Assembly: GCF_030272615.1 (NCBI RefSeq)
Contig: NC_081409.1
Span: 203,857,949-203,921,948, forward strand
From: Cryptomeria japonica
Taxonomy: Eukaryota > Streptophyta > Pinopsida > Cupressales > Cupressaceae
Length of the DNA: 64,000 nucleotides
Direction: 5' to 3'
Part shown: positions 1-11,700 of the stretch, in pieces
Numbering within the stretch: the stretch's first letter is position 1
Layout of the letters: each line of letters starts with the position of its first letter
Notes under the pieces: model-generated
Seen by the model: only the letters and a program-made list of their open reading frames with translations
Databases searched by the model: none
What the model was told of the DNA's origin: nothing
Program-made: the position numbers and the translations under genes

Positions 1-182
1 CAATTGTTCTTATCAATTCGCATATGTGATAAGTAATTCACATTTGTTGTTAATAATGCACATTTGTCATTATTGTTGCGCATTTGTTGATTCGATTGAT
101 TTTTCAATATGTATGATTTTAATTTGTCATGCGAATACTCTATTTGACTTTTTCATGTTTTTATTTGCTGGAGAATATGATG

Positions 183-590
183 GTCTCGGTCTTTGATCCG
201 AGTTGAGTGCTGAGGAGGTTGCCACCGACATGTTGGTTTGTATCACGTATTGCACTTGCCCAAGGTTACGACCAACAACGCCATGATCATAACATTAGTT
301 GAGTGTTGGAATTTAGAGACATGTTCTTTACATTTACCTAATGGAGAGGCGCCCATCACTTTCGAGGATGTATGACACATCTTGCACATTCTCATTCATG
401 GTGCGAGGGTGATATATGATCATTGAGTTGGTATAGCCAACATGTGCAAGTTGCGTGAGTGTATAGAGGAGGAACTCCAAATCAGAGGTCGGCATGAGAT
501 CCCTTGGGAGATGATGAATTATGACGAGCTTACCATTTCACTGGTTGACTGATGTGGTATTGCTAGTGGCATGTTCACAATTACTGGAGT
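183..590 (+). pseudogene. Plant mobile domain (PMD)-like fragment, decayed
   Basis: One plus-strand frame reads as a degenerate plant mobile domain: a GLYHVLHLP stretch near 235-262, then NNAMIITLVECW, LHLPNGEAPITFEDV and a region ending in a WEMMNYDELT-like run. PMD proteins typically carry an LPxxRxxxALxxALVERW...TFHLPxGExTITLxDV pattern, which fits. At least three in-frame stops (for example after EDV) and no clear start show it is broken. The similarity stops near 590, where a minus-strand Gypsy remnant begins. PMD domains occur both in host genes and inside MULE and Gypsy elements, so this may be transposon cargo. The left end is ill-defined because nothing is recognisable in 1-180. The family call is fairly firm; the origin is open. 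Confidence 0.6.
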
Positions 591-859
591 AGCTGATTTT
601 TTTGACTTTTTTGTTGTGTGGCTATATCCCAACCCTTGGTGTTTTAGGTTGTCTATAGGTAAGATGGGTTCTATGATGCCTTGAGCATTTAGTCCCAATT
701 ATGTTGTTCCATCATAGCCATATCTTTGTAATATTGTGAATCCATTCCCATATAGATCTAAGGGATGTTTAATAACATGGTAGTCTTCTTCAACATTCAT
801 GTCTTTTTCTAGGGCTTCATCTTGTATGTCTCCCCATCTAACAAATGAGAAATAGTCTA

Positions 860-1610
860 AATATTTGACAATATCTTTTCCTTTATCTTGCTTGGTGACA
901 GTAGACGAGGGTCTCCCAAAAGTTCTAGGAGATAGAGATACGAGTCTTGTTGATCATGATCTAGCAATAGAGCATTCCCCACACCCTTCATCCTTGATTT
1001 GCAGTGGAGGTGCAATAGGAATGTATGGTGTAGAATTTTGTGCATCTGATGGTGCCATAGATCCCGATCGTGGAATGATTATAGATTCTTGATTGATAGG
1101 GACTTGGTTGTCTGTACTTGCTCTCAAGTAGTTACAGTGCCGAAAAGGATTTGGGTCTCTGTACTATTATTTCAATTCCATTGAATGGAATCTTGATGCA
1201 TTGATGAAATACGGAAGGTACACCCTACATGGCATGTATCCATGAACGACCCAATAACTTATTGTATCCCAGTTCTTTGTCTAATACTTGGAACAAAACA
1301 TTGGTAGTAATATGTCCAACTTGTACTGGCAGCGTGACCACCGCTTTTGAAAGACGCTCTTCATCATCATATGCCTTTATGTTGATCTCTTTGTAGGGTC
1401 CTATGAATATAGCCTAGTGCTTGAAGAAATTTGAGGGTGCGTATATTCAACCCTACTCCTCCATCAACCAACACTCTTTTGATCATTTTCCTATGAATGT
1501 ATGCTACCAGATGTAAAGGATCATTGTGCATGATTCTATTTGTGGGGATATCTTGTTCTATGAAAGCAACTCGGGATGAAGTAGCTATGTTTCCCACCAT
1601 TGCTTGAAAT
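860..1610 (-). pseudogene. Gypsy aspartic protease region (minus strand)
   Basis: The minus strand at 1600-1367 reads HNDPLHLVAYIHRKMIKRVLVDGGVGLNI, matching the protease at 56951-57143. The active-site triad appears as DGG rather than DTG or DSG, which is common in Tat-lineage proteases and does not by itself mean inactivation. Further left (about 1130-1260) a GRSWIH motif followed by HQCIKIPFNGIEI matches the LGxPWIH block of the same region. A DHDQQDS motif near 950 matches DLDQQES near 59700. Frameshifts and stops interrupt it. Confidence 0.7.
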
Positions 1611-1616
1611 GTAGTC

Positions 1617-2890
1617 TCATCTATATGTATTGAGAAAAACTAAATCTTCAAGTGCCTTGTCTAAGATTTTTCTAAGACTTGACGATATGCGAAGCAACTC
1701 AAAGAGTGAGATTTGTGTTGGAGTCTTCTTTAATTGATCTACAACATTGAAGTTACTCGTTTGAGGAGGTGTATGGGAAGGTACTCCTTGTAGTGTAATC
1801 TTTGTCACAACAACATAATCTCTGTTTCTAGGATTAACACTGATAGTGGCCACTATTGCATCTCCTTCATTGAGTGTATTGATGGTGTAGTCATAATCAA
1901 CCTTTGTGTAGTTGGCCATGTTATCTTGCGTTCTTGAACCAAAAGCTTGGCCTTGATTGTGCTTAACAAACGGATCTTTGTAGACAATGTGTGCTTGATT
2001 TGTAGATCCTTTATTGGCATCCACTATGACATCCTCTTGGTCTATTAAATCTTGAATGAGGTTCTTTAGCTTATAACAACTAGATGTCTTGTGGCCTTTT
2101 TCTCGATGGTATTCACAAAAGTCATTGCCATTCCACCATGTTGGTTTGAACGATTTTGGTTTATATTGCCGCAATTTAGACAATGTTATTACTTTGGTTT
2201 GCACAAGTTTCTTCAATGCAGAGTCTATCAAATCTCCCAAGGGTGTACAATTTCTTTTTGGTCATTATACCTTGGAGGTTTGAAGGTGTTGGATTGCATT
2301 GCATTTGTACGGGTAGTTGTTGTATTGTTCACTTGTGACTAATTCACACTTAGCGAAGAAGAGGTAATTGGCCCTTGCAATGATACTACTAGTTGAACTC
2401 TATTTACCACATGAGCATCTATCACTCCATCATTTGTCACATTTTTATTTTTGGACCAGAATTTAGGCTTATCTGCACCCATTGTGTTGGATGTACCACC
2501 ATCTTTGATACTTTTAAGGATGCCTTGTTCTAGCAATCATTTCTCACATTTTAATCCCTTTTCAGTGATCTCTTTAAAAGTACTCAAACATTGCATTTGT
2601 AAAGGATACTTCATTGGAGGTACGAGGTTTTCACTGAAAATATTCACTTGTTTTGTTTTTGGTATGTGGTTTGGATACCAACAGTATATAGATCCCCATC
2701 TTTGCAAAAATGTAGAAAGGGTCTCACTTTCCTTTTGCTTTGTAGAACACAAATCTATGAGAGTTACTGGATTGCCGATATTGTGAGAGAAGTTTGTAAT
2801 AAACAACTCAGTCAACTCTCCCCATGAGGTAATCCTTGGTGGTAGATGTGAAAACCACTCTATGCATACCTAGTAAACTAATTTGATGAA
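1617..2890 (-). pseudogene. Gypsy gag C-terminal half (minus strand)
   Basis: Three consecutive minus-strand segments (2815-2537, 2536-2339 and 2240-1617) align with the plus-strand gag at 55680-56940. The first contains a retrotrans_gag helix region (WFSHLPP, LIDLCSTKQKESETLSTFLQRW). The second carries the DKPKFWSKNKN motif. The third carries a zinc-knuckle-like CEYHREKGHKTSSC, the compressed knuckle usual in Tat/Athila gag, followed by KLKNLIQDLI. Gag would form the virus-like particle and bind RNA. The copy lacks its N-terminus and is split by stops and frame changes. Confidence 0.75.
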
Positions 2891-2924
2891 CCAATTAAGA
2901 TTCTCAACATGTGCTTAGGAGATT

Positions 2925-3382
2925 GAACTGAAATTCATTTTCATTTTAATTTTAATTTTAATTTTGATTTTCTAATGCTGAAATGCACATGAGATTTAGT
3001 GAAATTCATTGAAATTCAGATTTGGTGAAATGTGAATTTGTGAGAAATGAAATTAGATGAGATTAGGTGAAATTCCAATTTGGGGCTTTGGAGGAATAAG
3101 TTAATTAATTAAATAATTTAATCATTAGAAATAGGATTAATTAAATACTAAAGATTATTTAATTAAGGGAATTAATCGTAATTAATTAAATAATTAATAT
3201 TTGAGAATGGGGTTAATGATGAATTAATTAATAGATAGAAATTGGATAATTAGTAAGATTGAAAGTGATGATTAAATTAGTTTAGAAGAACAAATTAGCT
3301 TAATTAAATAATTAAAGAATTACTTAATTAATAAAACAAATAAATTAGTACATGATTCACAAGACATTTTTAGGTGTCTACA
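2925..3382 (-). mobile_element. LTR fragment (TGTAGACACCTAAAAATG type)
   Basis: On the minus strand the sequence starts TGTAGACACCTAAAAATG at 3382 and runs into AT-rich tracts made of TTAATTAAATAATT-like blocks. The plus-strand LTR at 49605 starts TGTAAACACCTAAAATTG and also passes into such AT blocks, so both appear to be the same LTR type. The fragment adjoins the gag remnant directly, without a primer-binding site or leader, so most of the LTR 3' end and the leader are deleted. The lower boundary is approximate. Confidence 0.55.
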
Positions 3383-6300
3383 TAGATATAACTAACTAGT
3401 TGGATATTTATGTTCTACTTTGGTAGTAACTCTAACAATAAACTACAAATTCAAAGACTTCTTCATTTTCGACCAAAATATACCTTATTCAAATAAGAAT
3501 GCATCTTGTTGGCTATAAAGAATCCTGGTATTATGATTCCATTGATATAATTTGCTATCCTAACTATATTGTCCCTTCCAATGGATATTTGTTATTTAGG
3601 ACATTTTGTATGGGCTCTACTTCTCTAGTTTAAATTTCTCACCTCACTCCTATGCAAGCTAGATAATTTTGGTATACTTATTATATGTATTGATCATAGT
3701 GGCCACTTGTATCCTTACATTTATTTCTTAAAATTAGTCAATGATGGAGACATCTAGATCACATAGAGGAATCTGCTAGACAGCAATTATCATTTAGGTA
3801 TTTTCACTTGCAAAGTGAAGGGAGATGGGGATTCATATCGGCTAGTCATGATTAGGTTCGGATTTAAATGTCGTAAATTTGCAATCTTGTTCGAAGAAAC
3901 AAGAAAAACAAATTTAAAGACAATAAATCATAGCATTGAATTTTTTTATTCTTTTAAGAAATTAGTGATTTGTTTCAAACAATCAATGTGTAAAATTGTA
4001 TTTAATTGAAAGGCGATTTGGACTGCAGAACATAGCAAAAAGAGGAGGCACACTGTTTGCTGAAAATGGATGGCGTTGGGGGTTGGGTGATTTGTCGATT
4101 CTTTGCAATTGTTTCATCAAGTTTTGTTCTCTAATTGACAACTATCAGTTATATAATATCTTGCCGTTCGTAATGGATTACTATTATAAGTTTCCGGAGT
4201 GATTTAGCCTTGTTGGTGTGTATACGACTGCACACTAGTATGTATTTTCGCTGCGATCTTGATCAAGGTTGCTGTGGCATATTCGTAAATTTCAGTTATT
4301 TTAATGGTATACTTCGCAAGTTTGATAAGGAAGCATTTTTGAATTGCAGAGATAACATAAAATATTTCATTTTGGTGAGAAGAAAAATGTGTAGAAATTT
4401 GTAAATTTTATTTAAAATTTGTCTTGCCCCTCGATTTTGGTTGGGGAATTATGGTTTGAATAAACCCAGGGGCTGCTAGTGATTAACGGTTGTCCCTGCT
4501 GTGTTGGTGATACATGGTTCGAGTACAACATAATTTGTTCGAGAGTTAGGAGGTACGTGCTAAGGAGGTCATTTAATATGAAGTTTCTTAAAATTAAGAA
4601 AGGTGGAGAGCGTTTAAGCAGAGCTAAATTTCAATTGTGGAGGGAATAGTTTTAAATGCTTAAGTATTGCGTTGGTAGCATTTTGACTATGTATTATGTA
4701 TAGAGAATGGAGTGACAAGGTTAATGTCTGTTGTAAAAGAAGTAACCAAGTTTTTTTTGGAAGGAATCAAAACGATTTTTTTAAAACATATAATTTGGTC
4801 ATGTTGTAATCGCGTGCAATACCAATGAAATCAGACACCCTACTTTTTAGTTTTTTGCTATTAATTATGATCAAGTATGTATCATATAATCCTTGTACTT
4901 TCATAACGACCCATGCTATGTTTAAAGAGATTTCAGAGACTCACATACTTGTGCTATTGGAGAGTTTGCTGCGACACCAAATAGGTAAGTATAAAAAATC
5001 AAAGAGGAGGTTGGAGGATTTCCACATCTCGAGCTAGCTTCTCACTCCAAGATGAGAGATTATTTGAGAAGCAACCCCACATTTATGTCCATTTTTTGAG
5101 CAAGGGGATTGGCTTGACAGTATTCATAAATAGTGTAATATCTAAAATAGGGTGGGGTTGGTGTATCTGCACTTTGCTTGCTTTTTAGAGAGTGTAACAT
5201 CTAAAATAAGATGAGGTTAGTGTGTCAACTGTGGCTTTGTTCTTCTTGTATATGAATGGAGGAATTTGTGTCCCACAACAGTGGAGGGCTATTGACATTT
5301 TCAAAGGAAATTGGACTCACAAAGTAGAGTTGTTCTCTCATGTGAAGGCACTAAAGGAGGGATTTTGACATTCTCAGAGGATGGACTCTTACAAGAGAGT
5401 TGATCCCCTACTGTATATGGAGGTTGGAATTGGCTCTCTCATGTGGTACAAAGGATTTGCAAGGTTCTACAGTCAAGAAATCCACTAATGCAATCAATTT
5501 GATGTGTTATATGAGAGGGGAATTTGGTGGAGATAGTCCATCAAATTTCCAAATGGGTAATTATGTTTAGTACATGTAGTGTTTTGTCCTTTGTTCAGAT
5601 TGACGTAATAAGGGGTGAATGATGGAATTTATATTACATCAACAGTATAGGTTAGATAATAAATAATAAATGAACATGTTAATGTTCATTTATAAATAGA
5701 TAATAGCTTTTAATAGGTTGTTTAGTACAGGGAAAACAAGGCTTTATAAGCCAATGTAATGCAATAAAAAAATAAACGAGGTGGTCATGACAAATTCAAT
5801 ACTTTTACATTTGTGTCATTCTCTGCAATTACTGTTTAGTTTTTTAAGCATTTTATATGCTCTACCATTAAAAACTTTCTATATGTAAAATTTGTTAGCT
5901 TGTCCATAAATTATTCTTTCAAGGTTTAAGCTAAATTTTTATTTTAGAAGGAAACCTCCCCTACTACATTCTAATTCGAACAATTTTTTTTGCCTTAATC
6001 ATTAATGCTGCTCTGTTTTCTGTTGTCTCAAAAATGACAAATTAAGCCACTAATAATTTAAAAGAAACTTTTGTTAAGATCACAAAAGGGAAAGGGAAAT
6101 GAACGCAGAGCTGCTGCAAAATCACAAAAGAATATGAGAAGATCTCATTAAGTGTGCAAGAAGCGTGATATCTAAAATATGCAAGTGCAATTGAAAACCA
6201 AGTGGAAGCCAATGTACAAGCGAAACCAAGAAGTGGGTGAATAAAATACGGAAGTAAATTGAATTAGATGCAAAGTCGCCTAAGGATGAGCATATAAAGT

Positions 6301-6470
6301 TTCTATGCGTAGATGCACACGAATGACAAACCTATGAAGGTTGTAATGGTAGTGTACCAATTTTGGAATTGAATTGTCTGTCATAGATGATACAGGAGGT
6401 AGTGTGGGCTAACTGTACAAGTGTTGTACAAACCTATGGAGTCAACCACATGCTATAGGATATGCCATTG
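3383..6470. other. Gene-free stretch
   Basis: No coding region with a recognisable domain; the open frames of 60-70 codons look random. Two local structures stand out: a perfect 12-bp inverted repeat around a 4-bp spacer at 5666-5693, and a promoter-like CTTTATAAG about 55 bp further on (near 5745). Together these suggest an old LTR or MITE. GTGTAAxATCTAAAAT recurs at about 5132 and 5195. Confidence 0.4.
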
Positions 6471-6473
6471 CCG

Positions 6474-6705
6474 ATAACAAGCATTCCACCTTGACCTTGG
6501 TTGATAGCACAAAGTGCCAATTCCTTCGCCATGCTTGCCCCCATGTCCTCTCTTCTTACAAGATGGCAATTCCCATTACGTCCCTACTAAGAACAAGCAT
6601 CCCATCGTGGTCTTGGTTGATGATAGCACAATGAATCACTGTCCTTGACAATGCATGTTCCCTTGTCCTCTCCTTACAAGATGGTAGCCCGCATTAAGTC
6701 CCCTG
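6474..6705. repeat. Tandem duplication, about 115 bp x 2
   Basis: Copy 1 (about 6474-6590) and copy 2 (about 6591-6705) share an AACAAGCATYCCA start, a GGTCTTGGTTGAT-like core and a TCCT..TTACAAGATGG end, with diverged bases and small indels. No coding function is apparent. Confidence 0.6.
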
Positions 6706-8453
6706 CGGTAAGTCTAAAACCAACCATTCCTATTCGATGCCACATCATCAATGGCTAGAGATGACAACTCAATTATGTAAGCCCAACTATTACATCATCC
6801 ACAATAGTTCCTTAACCTTCTTTACCTTCAATACAAATACATGCATGTGTTCAAGTTGGGATGGTTATTTCTTCTCTTCGAGAGAATGCCATGTACAGAC
6901 CATTTGGACAAATAAAAATTGTCCCTGTTCTGATATTCTTCTGGTGTGTGGAAGAATGTCCTTTTTTTTATTATTTTGATTGCCTTATGACATCTGAATT
7001 CCAGCTATTTAGAGTGCTATCCCCAAGGTAATTCCCAGGATCCAGATCAACAGAGACACAATAAGAGATCACTGTAGGCATTAACAACAAAATACCATTT
7101 GAAAACGATGTGACAGAAGATCCTTGGCATGTCATTGTAACCAAACACTAGACGCCAATTGATAACTATGCAATAGATTTGTATCTTCCAATAAATTAGG
7201 TGGATCTAATAAGTTCACTTATGAAAATGCATCAGCCTGGCAATAGATACTTTTCATAATGCAAAAGATCACAACTAAAGATTAAGGAATACCACCAAGA
7301 TATGAAAGTGGCAAAGGATTCCATGAGAGAAATGGACAACTAACATTGCTGATGCATATTCAACAATTAAGTGAGGATGGATCAGGAATGGCAACAGGTA
7401 AGAAACTGTCTACAAGGGATCTTTGAAATCTGATTATATAAAGCAAGACTATGACAAATTGACATGCTTCCTGAACAAGGGTCTCCAGATGCGCTACAGG
7501 CACAAACTCCTTTGAATGGATTGGTACCAAATTCAGAATTAATCTCATCTGGGATACGTAGAATCAGGGGATGTAGAATAGTTTTTTTAAATACAAGAAT
7601 TAACAATAGGTCTCACTAGACACAAGCACAGAACTGGAAGTGAAGAAGTTGTGCAAAGGAAAAGATTTAAGTGTCCCCTGAACAGAAATATTTTGCTGGG
7701 AGAAACATAAACAAGGACTGAATTGTGGTTCTACTTTGGACCAATTGGTGGAGTTTTCATTTGCACGCATCAATTTGAGAGCATAAAGGAACTAAAGTAA
7801 TGAATTTTTCCAATACTAGATCCTCAAAAAATCTGATTATAGGTGACCCTATGATGAATCTAACTCCTTATCCAATTGCCAGGAGAAAAGTCCAAAGACC
7901 TCATGATAATATCTTGAGTTGTGAGTCTACACCCAATCCAGAGGATGATAAGGCCTGCCTTGGCTTTGGATTATGTAGAGATCATTCCCCCACAATAAGA
8001 TTCTCTAAGATGAGTTGTGTCATTATGTATAACAAAATAATGGAGCTTAAATTACACCAAAATATTTCACAATTTAGGGCTGTGCTGTAATTTCTGAATT
8101 AATGATCTTCACAAGGTACTGATCTGAGTAGTTCATCCTTTTGTGTGAAATGTTATTTTATCTTGTCTCTCAAACTGTGCAGAGCAAGATATTGATACCA
8201 TAAGTGACAAATTTATTTTCAACTCATTCTCCTTGGAAGATCCAAGTAAAAGGCATGAGAATGATGCAAGGACAGGAGTGTCTGCGCGTTCAGGATACTA
8301 AGTAGATTATTTGAGAGTAACAGATTATAGTTACAAAGAATCAATCAATATGAATATACTTATTGGAAACTTTGGTTTGTAATCTACTATTTTGCTTTAT
8401 AAAATTCATCAACAAAACAAAGATGTTGAGTTAACCAGATGAGGAACCATCCT
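6706..8453. other. Gene-free stretch, contains the IDO 3' UTR
   Basis: This lies downstream of the IDO stop codon on the minus strand. Part of it next to 8453 should be 3' UTR. I see no convincing poly(A) site and no recognisable protein on either strand. The open frames at 7800-8090 (plus) and 7360-7606 (minus) show no family motifs. Confidence 0.4.
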
Positions 8454-8756
8454 TCAGACATCATTAGCTTTGATGAGATGCTCTTTTGTAGTTGTTGCAT
8501 TTTGAAGCAAGTAAGGAATAAAATCTGTTCCCCCAGTTCCCTTTTCCTCTTTTTGAGATTTTTTACCTGGTTGTGTGATATATGCCGAGGCATACTTCAT
8601 GTGAAGAGCCCTAAACCTGAAAAGCTCAGTCAAGCATGTATCATAGCACTCGCCCAGCTCTGACAGATGAGCACTGACAAATAGTCGTATTGAAGGGCCA
8701 TTCTCAATCTGTTGAATGTAAGAACGATGGGACAGGGGCATGTGCAAGCGCATGAC
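8454..8756 (-). CDS. IDO: IDO-like gene, exon 3 (C-terminal 100 codons)
   Basis: The acceptor TTTCATCAG lies before 8756, after a 195-bp intron, and the frame ends at TGA 8456-8454. It codes VMRLHMPLSHRSYI, then RALHMKYASAYI with the predicted heme-ligand His387, then KGTGGTDFIPYL, the conserved IDO C-terminal signature. It ends KANDV. Confidence 0.88.
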   Translation of the reverse strand, partial: VMRLHMPLSHRSYIQQIENGPSIRLFVSAHLSELGECYDTCLTELFRFRALHMKYASAYITQPGKKSQKEEKGTGGTDFIPYLLQNATTTKEHLIKANDV

Positions 8757-11700
8757 CTGATGAAATGACCAGATTTAGAACATACTGATTGAAGTAATCC
8801 ATGCAACAAGATGGATCAATTGAATAATTGACATTTTAGACACAAATCAATCTGATATTGATTTTGGTCAAGATAAATTGCCCAATCAAAAAGGGCAGCT
8901 AAGATTTGATCAGTAAGACAATAATTACCTTTAAGATCAAGATCAAGATACCTGCAAATAATCGGAAAGAGGACCAGTAGCATGAGTTACCCCTAAAGCA
9001 GCATCAAAGGCTGGAATGATAGATGATTGAGCACCTGTTTCTCCATAGAAAAATTTGGAATCACTCCACACGCCCTCATAAAACATTCCATTTGGAAGTG
9101 CTGGATTACCTCGCCAGCCTGACATGAACTTCCTAATCCGATGGTAGTATATGTGAGGATCACATTTCTCTCCCATTTGGCTCAACGTCTTTTGCATCAT
9201 TTTCAAGGTATGGGCCATTTTTGTCAAGCTTGAATGAACCTGTGGTGAGCATCAAATTCAACACACTTAGTAAAACAATTTGAACTATAAATTATCATAG
9301 GACTGTACAGAGGACTTATGAATTTTCCCTTCATAATAAATTTAGCAATATTAAAGATGGTCATTTATTCGATTTGAGAAGAAAATGTGATGAATATATT
9401 ACATAAAATAACAACCAACCATCCTTTTATAACTATTTCAATTTGTAATGCATCGTTTTACAATCCATGCATTTCATACTTGCATGCATGAGAATGGTTT
9501 TGTGTAAGCATTGTTCAGTCAACAAAAAATGTACCATTTCAGGTAACTTTGTTTATAATTTAAATCAAGCTGGCAAATTAAAATTCTCCCCCAAAATTAA
9601 ACTTATAGGCCGTCTATAACCAAATGTATCTCTGAGTAATTTATTGAAACAAATTTGGGGAAGTCTGGATTTTGTAACATGTTATTATTTGTTGTAACTA
9701 AATTTTTTTCAAAGACTACTGTTGATAAATTAATTAATTAGGATAATGTAAGAGCCCTGAGTAAAATCTGAGTTTTACCTTCAGTTGATAAGAATTCACC
9801 AATACATATTTGCATTCAAATTCAACAACAAACTTTATTTTTAATGCAGCTGAATTATACAAGTTTTTTATCTAACTGAATGACCACCTCCAAAACAAAA
9901 TATAGATATATTTCAATCAAAGTTCAGCCTGATTTATTACAGAATCAAATACCGGGTACAGATACAGAGTCTAATCAGCAGTGACTCTGGCCAATTTTCC
10001 TCACTCTTGGTTGCTGGGTCAAACTGTAGTTGGAAATGGGTTTGTTGTAGGTCTTGTTCAATCCTGATATCCCATGGATCTGGTAATCCACTATTGCTGT
10101 GTGGTTTGAAGAGGGACTTCCTAAACGGGATCACCCAATCCTATCAACCTTATTCCTCCTGAGGTCCAGTAGCATGGGTCTGCTGCAAGCCTGGGCATGG
10201 GTCACTTCAGTTGCCCTTGAAATTATGACCTTCAAACCCTAGAGTCGCCAATATTCTGTTCATTCAACAAAACCTTCAACCTGATTTCTCCTGAGGACCA
10301 CTTGTATGGGTCTGTTACAAAAGCCTGGGCATAGGATCACTGCAGTCGCCCTTGAAATTATGACATTCAAACCCTGGTGTTGCTAATGTTGCTGTTTATT
10401 CAACAAAACCTGGTTGTTAAAACTTAATGCAATTCACCTCTCCTCTAAGCTCACATGATTTTGGAAACTTACTGTTTGCTTGACTCAGTTTGGTTGCTCC
10501 TGCAGATTGCTTCTCTCCTGAGCTCACACAGCCTTAGAAATCATGTCCTGCAACCCTCTTCAAGGTCTGTCAGCAATGAAACTCTGAATGGTCACTAATG
10601 ATAGTGCCTAGATGGCAAAGTTAGTGGTCTGTAGCCTAGGTGATGTGTAAATTCTCTCCACTCTCAGTGAATGGCAATTAGACCTGGAAAAATGAAAAAT
10701 CTCTTTGCTGGATTAGACAATAAAGTTTCTGATCAGAGGAATTTGCACGAATATAAGGAAATCACTAGGTCAAGGTTAGGGTTTTCATCCCAGCTATGAC
10801 CAGTTTAGGAGTGTCTCCAAAATGCATACCAATTTCCATGTCTGGCACCCAAACAGACACAGCATCTAATATACCTGTAAAAAATAGGGCTCCGGAGCTA
10901 AAAAACTGGCACCACATTTTCAATTTATATTTTTAAATTTATCTATTTTATTTTTTATGTTTTTATTAATAATAAATATATAAATATCAAGTTAGTATTG
11001 AAAAACACTTTTGTGGGGCTGAGGTCGGCCTCAAGGAAGAGGTAACTTGACATAAAATAATGCAGTGGCATTCGGTAAATATATTTAGAAAAGAACAATA
11101 TGTTTTGTACTTTCCTTGTGCCTGAATGAATTGTACACCAACTTTGATAAACAAAAAATATGTCAAATAATAACTGCTGTTGACATTAGCAGAATATTAA
11201 TTTAGGACATGGATTAGAAACTTAAGGAGTTGATCAGTTTCAACACTAAATCATTTGAGCCTCGAGAAGGTGGTAAACAATCAAGTATCATAGGTAGTTA
11301 TATCCCAAGGAGAGGATCATAGATCTTTGGCCCTTTCAACACAGGTCATAACATCAAATACAAGATTTTAGTAGACATGCTAACATTTTGAATTGCATAA
11401 CTCGTGGAGAGGACCTTTAAGGATATGTGGGCAATCTCTTTAGTGACTTGAACCCACATCATCATGAACCTTCATTCAATTTAGCCCCATAGGTCTTAAT
11501 GCCATGCCTAATGTTTGTAATTCATGCTTGGTCACTTAAATGCTGGTTCAATTTCCTAAAGAGATTAATTGAGTCGTTTCTTCTTTAGGTGAGAATTTAT
11601 GCCCCATCTTGTTGTTGTTGCTGCATCTTCTTGGGCTTGGGCTGCTGATAATGTATTGCCCTTCACCATCCAAGAAGACAAGCTTAGGATCCAATGCCTT

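Larger units (their letters stand above)
575..2900 (-). mobile_element. Ty3/Gypsy (Tat-like) gag-protease remnant
   Basis: Read right to left on the minus strand, this holds the C-terminal part of gag, an aspartic-protease region and the linker that precedes RT in Tat-type elements. It ends near a GLGYSHTTKKSKK-like motif at about 590-625, next to the PMD fragment. The same domains in the same order occur on the plus strand at 55514-59750, so these are two members of one family in opposite orientation. No reverse transcriptase follows. Multiple stops and frameshifts make it inactive. The right end runs into an LTR fragment near 2900-2940. Confidence 0.8.
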
